Shown: positions 42,745 through 49,296 of the stretch, one piece after another
Layout: every line of letters begins with the position of its first letter
Numbering within the stretch: position 1 is the first letter of the stretch
Origin: Verrucomicrobiaceae bacterium
GTDB lineage: Bacteria; Verrucomicrobiota; Verrucomicrobiia; Verrucomicrobiales; Verrucomicrobiaceae
Length of the DNA: 50,401 nucleotides
Direction of reading: 5' to 3'
Assembly (NCBI GenBank): GCA_016795465.1
Contig: JAEUHK010000032.1
Coordinates: forward strand, 1-50,401
Position numbers and translations under genes: made by a program
Notes under the pieces: model-generated
Databases searched by the model: none
Told to the model about the DNA's origin: nothing
Seen by the model: only the letters and a program-made list of their open reading frames with translations

Positions 42745-45492
42745 ATGAGGTGCATGCTCCGCCTCTTCCTGCTCTCTCTCGCCGCCACCACCGCCCTCGC
42801 CGAGGACTGGCCGCAGTTCATGTTCAATGCTGCGCACAGCGGCAATGCGGCTCAGATCGACCTCGATGTCGAGAAACTCGGCCTGCAAGGCGCGGTGGCG
42901 ATGACGGATGGCATTTACACGTCGCCGGTCGTTGCGAGCGGCAAGGTGTATGTGGTCGATGGATCGGGCTGCGCGGCTTGTTTTGATGCGAAGACGCTCA
43001 AAGAGCTCTGGCGCTTCCAAAGCAAGGGCGGCAAGCAAAACGTCAACAATGTCAGTTCGCCTGCCATCGCGGGGAAATGGCTGCATTTCGGCACCACGGC
43101 TGGTTTTTACTACGTGCTGGATCGCGACAGAGGAGCGGTGGTGGCCGAGATCGACTGCGGCGAGCCGATTTTCAGCACACCGGTCGTGGCGAAGGATCGC
43201 GTGTATGTCGCCACGCTCGGGGCGCAGGTGCTGGCGATGACCTTTGAGGGCAAGCAGCTCTGGAAGTGGGATTTCGTGAAGGAAGTCGTCGGCTTCGATG
43301 GAAATCGCTGGAGCGGCGAGTCCTGGGCCGCGTTTTGCGAGAAACGCATGCTCGCCACGCTCAAGCCGGGCACGAAGCCGACCTCCAGTGATGGCCGCGT
43401 GACGTGGAAGGATCACTTTGTGTGCTCGAGGGACATTTGTTTGATCAAAGGCAACATCGTCGTCATTCCCGCCGGAGGTCGCACGCTCTTCCTCGAAGAC
43501 ACCGGCACCTCGCCGAAGCTCAAAGCCACCGGCGAGATCCCCGAGTGGTCCGGCAAAGAATTCCCTGCCACCTTCGGCCAAAGCGCCGATGACGACGGCA
43601 ACGTCTATGTCCAATGGCATCGCCGCGACAACGCCGGCCGCGTGGACATCATGCGCCTCGAAGGCGACACACTCAAAACCGGCGACTTCGTGCCTGGAAC
43701 GGACACGAACATCCGCATGGATGGTCTGCTGAGCTTTTCGCCTGTGGCGATTCGTGGGAGTGAGGTGTTTCGCGTGAAGCCGGAGACAGATCGCGGGCTC
43801 ATTCGGCACAACATGAGCACGAAGGAGATGAAGACGCTGAGCGGAGCTGGAGCGATCGCTCCGGTAGTTCTTCTTCGTGATTACGCCATCTTTGGTGACT
43901 TGTCCGGCACGTTGCAGATACACGGCATCAACGAAGATAAGCATATTGCTCTTGGTGGAGGCAGATTCAAAAAGCTTCCTTCAATCGAACTCTATGGAGC
44001 AAAAGGCGCACCTATTACCGCGCCAGTCGCAGTGGCAGAGGGGCGTATCTTTGCCGCGAGCGAAGACAGTCATCTCTATTGCTTTGGAGTGTCTGGTGAG
44101 TTGGGGCACCCTCAGGTTGAGTCCAAAGCGGCCATCCGCTCCCTGCTCACCGGCAAGCTCGCCGATGCCAAATACGACTGGTACACGAACTACGGCAACT
44201 TTGCGGGGCAGAACTCGAACAACCAGGATCTGAAGCCGCCGCTGCGGATGCGTTGGGCGCGGCGTCTGGAAGGCACGGTGAAGCATCTGCCGGTTTGCGG
44301 TGGTGGGCGCATCTACACGCACACAGCGGAAGGCCAGATCATCGCATGCGAGCAGGACACGGGGCGTTTGCTTTGGAGGAAGTGGTTTCCCGATGTGTAT
44401 CTGAGCTTCACGTCACCTCTTTACATCGACGGCAAGCTGTTGGTGCCGCAGGCGGGCATGAAGAAGTCGTTCGTGCGCTGTCTCGATGCCGCGACGGGCA
44501 ATTTGCTCTGGGAAGCGCCCTTCACCGGCAGTCCGAGCTGGAGCCGGCAGTTCCCGCCGGTCGTCGCAGGCAAGGTGGCGATCTATGCGAGCGGCAGTGG
44601 CGACTACGCGCCGCAGGGCAGCGAAAAGCCTTACACCTTCGGCGGTGAACCCGTCGTGCCGAAGGATGGCAGTGAGGTGATGAGCTTCATCTACTCGAAC
44701 GACAATCCGTATTACCCGAAGAACCATCATCCGCGCCTCTGGGCTTGGGATTTGGACACGGGCAAGGTGGTGTGGGAGAAGGACTTCTTCGAGTTCGGCC
44801 GCGGTGGCAATGACTGCGGCATCTGCATCCTCGATGGGAAGCTCTACTACAGCGTCTTTTTCGGCTACGACGCCGAAACGAAGCGTCGCCGTGGCCTGCC
44901 GGTCGAAAACAACGGCCTCACCTGCTGCATTGATCCGCAGACGGGCAAAGTGCTGTGGCAGACGAATGAATACTACGTCACCTCGAAGTGCACGCTCAGC
45001 GCTCGCGATGGGAAGCTCTACATCGGCGGTTACAACCGCGCAAAGCTCGGCACCGAGGACCGCCATGTGTGGTGTCTCGATGCGAACAACGGCAAACTCG
45101 TCTGGACGAGCGACGCGGTGACGTCTGCGCTGAATGTGGTGAGCGTGGGTGAGAAGTTCATGTTCTCGAATGCCCTGCGCGGCAAAGGCAACGTCTTCGA
45201 CAGCGCCACTGGCAAAGTCATCTACAGCATCCAGACCAACTACGCCTGCTGTCGCTTCACGATGAGCGAGCCGTATGTGCTCGGCGCGAACATGGACATG
45301 ATCGACCTCTCCCAGGAGGGCAAACTCGTCTCCACCGGGCCTGCGATTGATTCACGCGAGTGCCTCGGTGCCGTCGTGAGCAACGGCCGCATCTTTTACA
45401 CCTCGCAGGCGAGTGGATTCGTCGTGTCGCAGACGTATGGGCCAGAGTCGAAGAACCTGCCGCCGCCTTGGGAGGTGCGTGATGGGAAATAG
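42745..45492 (+). CDS. PQQ-type beta-propeller repeat protein, exported
   Basis: About 915 residues with a signal peptide (MRCMLRLFLLSLAATTALAE). The start at 42745 is chosen over the TTG at 42718, which would lie directly after the upstream stop. Many PQQ-like blades are visible: 'YVVDGSGCAACFDAKTLKEL', 'VYVATLGAQVLAMTFEGKQL', 'RIYTHTAEGQIIACEQDTG' and 'VWCLDANNGKLVWTSDAV'. The large size suggests two propellers. PVC bacteria carry many such exported proteins; no heme or PQQ ligand set proves an alcohol dehydrogenase. The segment 43861-44040 is about 50% GC by hand count, below the surrounding 65%. Confidence 0.87.
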   Translation: MRCMLRLFLLSLAATTALAEDWPQFMFNAAHSGNAAQIDLDVEKLGLQGAVAMTDGIYTSPVVASGKVYVVDGSGCAACFDAKTLKELWRFQSKGGKQNVNNVSSPAIAGKWLHFGTTAGFYYVLDRDRGAVVAEIDCGEPIFSTPVVAKDRVYVATLGAQVLAMTFEGKQLWKWDFVKEVVGFDGNRWSGESWAAFCEKRMLATLKPGTKPTSSDGRVTWKDHFVCSRDICLIKGNIVVIPAGGRTLFLEDTGTSPKLKATGEIPEWSGKEFPATFGQSADDDGNVYVQWHRRDNAGRVDIMRLEGDTLKTGDFVPGTDTNIRMDGLLSFSPVAIRGSEVFRVKPETDRGLIRHNMSTKEMKTLSGAGAIAPVVLLRDYAIFGDLSGTLQIHGINEDKHIALGGGRFKKLPSIELYGAKGAPITAPVAVAEGRIFAASEDSHLYCFGVSGELGHPQVESKAAIRSLLTGKLADAKYDWYTNYGNFAGQNSNNQDLKPPLRMRWARRLEGTVKHLPVCGGGRIYTHTAEGQIIACEQDTGRLLWRKWFPDVYLSFTSPLYIDGKLLVPQAGMKKSFVRCLDAATGNLLWEAPFTGSPSWSRQFPPVVAGKVAIYASGSGDYAPQGSEKPYTFGGEPVVPKDGSEVMSFIYSNDNPYYPKNHHPRLWAWDLDTGKVVWEKDFFEFGRGGNDCGICILDGKLYYSVFFGYDAETKRRRGLPVENNGLTCCIDPQTGKVLWQTNEYYVTSKCTLSARDGKLYIGGYNRAKLGTEDRHVWCLDANNGKLVWTSDAVTSALNVVSVGEKFMFSNALRGKGNVFDSATGKVIYSIQTNYACCRFTMSEPYVLGANMDMIDLSQEGKLVSTGPAIDSRECLGAVVSNGRIFYTSQASGFVVSQTYGPESKNLPPPWEVRDGK

Positions 45493-45525
45493 TGGGGCTG
45501 CCGCATCAACTGTTTCATGGAGTGA

Positions 45526-45939
45526 ATGAGCGCCAAAATAGATAAAAGCCGCGAAAAATGGCAACGCAGCCTGAAAGCCTCTCGCAGTGAGAGGATCAAA
45601 GTGTTGATTGATCGCCACTACATTCAGTCCGAGTCCGATTTGCCCGCGGGTGCCATTCCTGCCCGTCCTTATCTTCAGAATTCAAAGAGTGGATCCAGGT
45701 GGGCTTACACACGTGCTTACTATGAAGATAAGACGTTCGTATGTGCCGATTGCCACAAGCAGGTTCGTTGGTCAGCCGAGGATCAAGCGTGGGCCTACGA
45801 GGTCGTCGGGATACCGGCCATCAGTGATCTCAAACGATGCACACCATGTCGAATCGCCTTTGAAAAGAAGCGAGATGAAGATGTGAAGCGAATGCATGCA
45901 GCCCGAGATCGCAGGAGATCGGGGCAAACGCCTCGCTGA
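45526..45939 (+). CDS. Small zinc-ribbon (zf-trcl-like) protein
   Basis: 137 residues. Two CxxC pairs, 'FVCADCHKQVRW' and 'KRCTPCRIAFEKKR', are separated by about 30 residues and 'SAEDQAWAYEVVGIP', typical of the probable zinc-ribbon domain zf-trcl. The N-terminal half is basic ('SREKWQRSLKASRSERIKVL'). Its composition is lower in GC than the neighbours. It is cytoplasmic; function unknown, probably nucleic-acid or protein binding. Confidence 0.78.
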   Translation: MSAKIDKSREKWQRSLKASRSERIKVLIDRHYIQSESDLPAGAIPARPYLQNSKSGSRWAYTRAYYEDKTFVCADCHKQVRWSAEDQAWAYEVVGIPAISDLKRCTPCRIAFEKKRDEDVKRMHAARDRRRSGQTPR

Positions 45940-45958
45940 GTATTGCTCCCAAAAGTTT

Positions 45959-45990
45959 GGGGCCGGGAACCACGAAGGTTCTCCGGCCCC
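45959..45990. terminator. GC-rich hairpin between convergent genes
   Basis: GGGGCCGG (45959-45966) pairs with CCGGCCCC (45983-45990), and AACC/GGTT inside extend the stem. It lies between the stop of the zinc-ribbon gene and the stop of the minus-strand cupredoxin. Flanking T-tracts are short, so termination efficiency is uncertain. Confidence 0.6.
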
Positions 45991-46009
45991 GGTAATCTGA
46001 TGTGCTTGA

Positions 46010-46321
46010 TTACTTCGCCTTCAACACCCCGCGCATCAGAATGCCGTGGCCGGGGAAGGAGCAGACGAAGGGATAGTCTCCGGCGGTGGGCAACGTGAAC
46101 TCCAACACCTCTTCTTTGCTCATGTCGAGGAGCTTGGTGTGGTGGAGGACGTCGTCGCTGGCGGGGATGAAGCCTTTTTCGAAGCCGGCGGCGCCCATGA
46201 TGACGGCGGCGTTGATGACGGCGTCGGCTTTGCCGGGCTTGGTGACGAGGAGGTTGTGTGGCATCACGTCGGTGTTGGCGAAGGTGAGCTTGATCTTCTT
46301 GCCGGCCTTCACGTCATACAT
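46010..46321 (-). CDS. Azurin/plastocyanin-like cupredoxin domain, probably N-terminally truncated
   Basis: 103 residues from the ATG at 46321. 'KAGKKIKLTFANTDVMPHNL' has the first copper His, and 'GDYPFVCSFPGHGILMRGV' holds Cys, His and Met, so the type 1 copper site is complete. In PVC bacteria this domain is normally the C-terminus of much larger exported heme or dehydrogenase proteins. Here no signal peptide or upstream domain exists: the open frame continues to an ATG at 46456, but that part translates the REP pair at 46337-46396 ('SKPQTGQEWPGYIRERL'). I infer a remnant cut by a REP-associated rearrangement; a short cytoplasmic protein is the alternative. Confidence 0.65.
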   Translation of the reverse strand: MYDVKAGKKIKLTFANTDVMPHNLLVTKPGKADAVINAAVIMGAAGFEKGFIPASDDVLHHTKLLDMSKEEVLEFTLPTAGDYPFVCSFPGHGILMRGVLKAK

Positions 46322-46336
46322 GAGGCGCTCGCGGAT

Positions 46337-46396
46337 GTATCCGGGCCATTCCTGGCCCGTCTGGGGCTTGGAACGGGGCAGGAATGCCCCGGATAC
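46337..46396. repeat. Paired REP-like palindromes, locus 3
   Basis: The left unit begins GTAT (46337) then forms CGGGCCA-TTCC-TGGCCCG (46342-46359). The right unit, inverted, is GGGGCA-GGAA-TGCCCC (46375-46390) ending in GGATAC (46391-46396). In common orientation the two units differ only by a C-to-G and G-to-C exchange that preserves the stem. The right unit is the exact complement of 49247-49262. Confidence 0.9.
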
Positions 46397-46454
46397 GCTG
46401 CTGCGGGGATTTGCCGCATTTCCAAAGGAGTCGGGATGGCGAATCGAAGGCGTC

Positions 46455-47909
46455 ATGGACTTCCCTTCTTTCTACATGGACCACCTCGCGGGTGGTCGGC
46501 TGATCATCGGCATCATCGCGAGCCTGCATGTGCTCATCAATCATCCGCTGGCGGTGGGGGCCTATCCGCTGCTGACGTGGATGGAGTGGTGGGCGCATAA
46601 GAACAACCGGCCGGACATCGACCGGCTGGCGTATCGCATCACGTTCATCGTTTTCATTGTCACGACGACCGTGGGCGCGATGACGGGGGTGGGCATCTGG
46701 CTTTCGACATCGCTATTCGCGCCGTTTGCGATCGGTTCGCTGCTGCGGGTGTTCTTCTGGGGCTGGTTCGCGGAGTGGCTGGTCTTCATCAGCGAGGTGG
46801 CGCTCATCTGTTGGTGGTTCCTGAGCTGGAAGAAGGCGGACACGGCGGAGAAGAAGAAAAAGCACATCAAGATCGGCGTGGCGCTGAGCATCATGTCCTG
46901 GCTCACGATGGCGCTGATCGTGGCGGTGCTCGGGTTCATGATGAAGCCGGGCGAGTGGAATCAAACGCGGGCGTTCATCGATGCGATGACGAATCCACTC
47001 TACGCGCCGCAACTCGGCTTCCGAACGTTCTTCGCGCTGATGACGGCGGCGGTCTTCATCTGGTTCGCGGCGTTCTTTTTCACGAAAAAGACCACCATGG
47101 GCGATGATCAGCCGCGGAGGCTGCGGCGCTGGATCGTGTATCACATGTCACACGTCGTGCTGGTGAGCCTGCTGGGCGTATTCTTGTTCGGGACGTGGTA
47201 TTGGAACTGCATCCCGGAGACGATGAAGGCGAACAGCTCCGTGGCGCTGCTGACCCAGGAGTTCATGAGCTGGCATGGGCAGTTTCAGTCGCTGCTCGGC
47301 TGGACGATCGTCGCCTTTGTCGTGATCGGCATCGGCGGGCTGAGCGATACCTTTACGCTGCCGCGCTGGGCGCTGCTGACCCCGAGTTTCATGGGCATCT
47401 GGCTGCTGGGGCACTTTGAGCGGGCGCGTGAGTTCATGCGCAAGCCCTGGGTCATCGGCGAATACATGTATTCGAACGGTATTCACAAAGACGAGCTGGC
47501 TTTCCTGCAAAGCGAAGGCCTCCTCAAACACGCGACGTATGTGAAGCACCGCGAGGTGACGGACGCGAACAAGGTCGAGTGCGGCAAGGATGTCTTCATG
47601 CTCACCTGCTCGCGCTGTCATAGCACCACCGGGCTGAACAGCGTGCTCGACAAGTTCACCGCCATGTATGGCGCGGACAAGCCGTGGGACCCCGCCGGCA
47701 TGACGCTCTTCATCAAGGGCATGCACCAGACTCGCACCTTCATGCCGCCCTTCCCCGGCAACGACAAGGAGGCCGAGGCACTCGTCGCCTACCTGCTGCA
47801 ACTCCGCGAGAAGCCGGAGACGCTCCACGGCGTGCAAACCGAGGGCATCGTTATCGCTCCGCAGGCAAAAGGCCCTGCGATGACGGCTGAAGCGAACACC
47901 CAGAACTAA
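46455..47909 (+). CDS. Cytochrome bd-like oxidase subunit I with fused cytochrome c domain
   Basis: 484 residues from the ATG at 46455, with GAAGG five bases before it. About nine membrane helices. 'RLIIGIIASLHVLINHPLAV' carries a His (25) aligned with the CydA N-terminal heme ligand. 'MTGVGIWLSTSLFAPFAIGS' and 'FFWGWFAEWLVFISEVALIC', with its Glu, resemble the second and third helices of CydA. The C-terminus is a soluble cytochrome c with CSRCH at 385-389. The long CydA quinol loop is not visible. It most resembles the bd-superfamily branch with c-type heme (OR-C-like), which may oxidise cytochrome c rather than quinol; this is inference. Confidence 0.82.
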   Translation: MDFPSFYMDHLAGGRLIIGIIASLHVLINHPLAVGAYPLLTWMEWWAHKNNRPDIDRLAYRITFIVFIVTTTVGAMTGVGIWLSTSLFAPFAIGSLLRVFFWGWFAEWLVFISEVALICWWFLSWKKADTAEKKKKHIKIGVALSIMSWLTMALIVAVLGFMMKPGEWNQTRAFIDAMTNPLYAPQLGFRTFFALMTAAVFIWFAAFFFTKKTTMGDDQPRRLRRWIVYHMSHVVLVSLLGVFLFGTWYWNCIPETMKANSSVALLTQEFMSWHGQFQSLLGWTIVAFVVIGIGGLSDTFTLPRWALLTPSFMGIWLLGHFERAREFMRKPWVIGEYMYSNGIHKDELAFLQSEGLLKHATYVKHREVTDANKVECGKDVFMLTCSRCHSTTGLNSVLDKFTAMYGADKPWDPAGMTLFIKGMHQTRTFMPPFPGNDKEAEALVAYLLQLREKPETLHGVQTEGIVIAPQAKGPAMTAEANTQN

Positions 47910-47921
47910 CTTTTTGACCTC

Positions 47922-49244
47922 ATGAATACCTTTCTCGCTGCCACGCCCGTTCCTCGTGATCTGCCTTTGCCTCTGCCGGTGCCGGAATGGCTGCTGGTGG
48001 TGTGCCTCGTGGTGTTTTTTCTCGTTCACATCCTGTTTGTGAATCTCATGGTCGGCGGCTCGGTGATGGTCGTCGTGCTGGAGTGGCTGGGGCTCAAAAA
48101 CAAGCGCTGGGATGCGCTGGCGCATGAGGTGGCGCAGACGATCACGGTGAACAAGAGCCTCGCGGTCGTGATGGGCATCGGGCCGCTGCTGTGCATCAAT
48201 CTGCTCTACACGATGCAGTGGTATTCGGCGAATGCGCTCACGGGTCATGCCTGGCTCATGATCGTGCCGCTGGTGATCGTGGCCTTTCTGCTCACCTACC
48301 TGCACAAATACACCTGGGATACCTGGACGAGCGGTGGCAAAAAGACGCTGCATCAGCTCACCGGCCTCGGAGCCGCGTTGCTGTTCCTTTTCATCCCGCT
48401 GATCTTCCTGGCGAATGTGAACCTCATGCTCTTCCCGGGCGAGTGGGAGAAGGTGAAGGGTTTCTTTTCGAGCCTGAGCATCGGTAACGTGCTGCCGCGT
48501 TACCTGCACTTCATGGCGGCGAGCCTGGCGATGACCGGCTTGTTCCTCGCGGGATGGTTTGGCCGTCAAAATGCCGATCTCTCGCATCTGGAAGGCTTCA
48601 CGCGACCGGAGCTGCGGCGGGTGTTTTACAAAGTGTGCGCCTACATCACGCTGGCGCAGTTTGTCCTCGGGCCGCTGCTGCTTTTCACGCTGCCTGCGGT
48701 GGGGATCACGACGGAGCTGTATGTCATTATCTTCAGTGGTGCCGCAGTGGGCTTGCTGACGCTGCTGGTGCTGTTTGGCGAGTTGAAACGCGATGATGCA
48801 CACATCGGCAGCCGCTACACGCTGATCGTGGTTCTGTTTTCCATCGTGGTGCTCGGCATGGGCAGCGGGAGGCATGTGTATCGGCAGGCGGCGCTGGCTC
48901 CGCATCAGGCGGAGATCAAGAAACGCACTGAACGCTATGCGGCAGCGCTGGCGGAGTTTAACAAAAACCTCGCCGCCGCGCCTCCACCGGCCGAATTGAC
49001 CGCCGAGCAGCTTTTCATGAACTGCGCCGCCTGCCACGCGCCGAATGTGAAGCTCGTGGGGCCGCCGCTGACGGAGATCGCGCAAATCTACGCGGGTAAT
49101 CCGGACGGCATCGTCGCATGGGCGAAGGCTCCGGGCAAAAAGCGGCCCGAGCTGCCGCAGATGCCGCCCTTTGCCCATCTCGGCGATGCGAGCCTGCGCA
49201 AGATCGCCGAGCTGATGCTGGAAAAAGGCAGCGCAGCAAAGTAG
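47922..49244 (+). CDS. CydA'-like second subunit with fused cytochrome c domain
   Basis: 440 residues, 12 bases after the first subunit. About eight membrane helices. 'VVFFLVHILFVNLMVGGSVM' has a His (36) at the position of the CydA N-terminal ligand, so it is CydA-related rather than CydB-like. A C-terminal tail has a cytochrome c motif CAACH at 368-372 ('LFMNCAACHAPNVKLVGPPL'). It probably forms a heterodimer with the first subunit, an electron route from a periplasmic donor. Its final codons, AAG TAG, run into a REP unit whose GTAG contains the stop. A RegB-type kinase follows. Confidence 0.8.
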   Translation: MNTFLAATPVPRDLPLPLPVPEWLLVVCLVVFFLVHILFVNLMVGGSVMVVVLEWLGLKNKRWDALAHEVAQTITVNKSLAVVMGIGPLLCINLLYTMQWYSANALTGHAWLMIVPLVIVAFLLTYLHKYTWDTWTSGGKKTLHQLTGLGAALLFLFIPLIFLANVNLMLFPGEWEKVKGFFSSLSIGNVLPRYLHFMAASLAMTGLFLAGWFGRQNADLSHLEGFTRPELRRVFYKVCAYITLAQFVLGPLLLFTLPAVGITTELYVIIFSGAAVGLLTLLVLFGELKRDDAHIGSRYTLIVVLFSIVVLGMGSGRHVYRQAALAPHQAEIKKRTERYAAALAEFNKNLAAAPPPAELTAEQLFMNCAACHAPNVKLVGPPLTEIAQIYAGNPDGIVAWAKAPGKKRPELPQMPPFAHLGDASLRKIAELMLEKGSAAK

Positions 49245-49295
49245 TTGGGGCATTCCTGCCCCCATTCACCGACGGGCCAAGAATGGCCCGAATAC
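49241..49295. repeat. Paired REP-like palindromes, locus 4
   Basis: The left unit starts GTAG (49241-49244, overlapping the TAG stop) and forms GGGGCA-TTCC-TGCCCC (49247-49262). The right unit, inverted, forms CGGGCCA-AGAA-TGGCCCG (49273-49290) and ends ATAC (49292-49295). It has the same two stem types as locus 3, in the opposite arrangement. It lies between the oxidase and the RegB-type kinase, whose ATG is two bases later (49297). Confidence 0.9.
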
Positions 49296-49296
49296 C

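Noticed and set aside
41389..43944. An 851-codon minus-strand open frame opposite gdhA and the PQQ propeller gene.
   Set aside because: It runs across two well-supported genes and has His/Arg-rich antisense composition.
47148..49265. A 705-codon minus-strand open frame opposite the second oxidase subunit.
   Set aside because: Low-complexity His/Gln/Arg composition and no domain; the plus strand has membrane helices and a cytochrome c motif.
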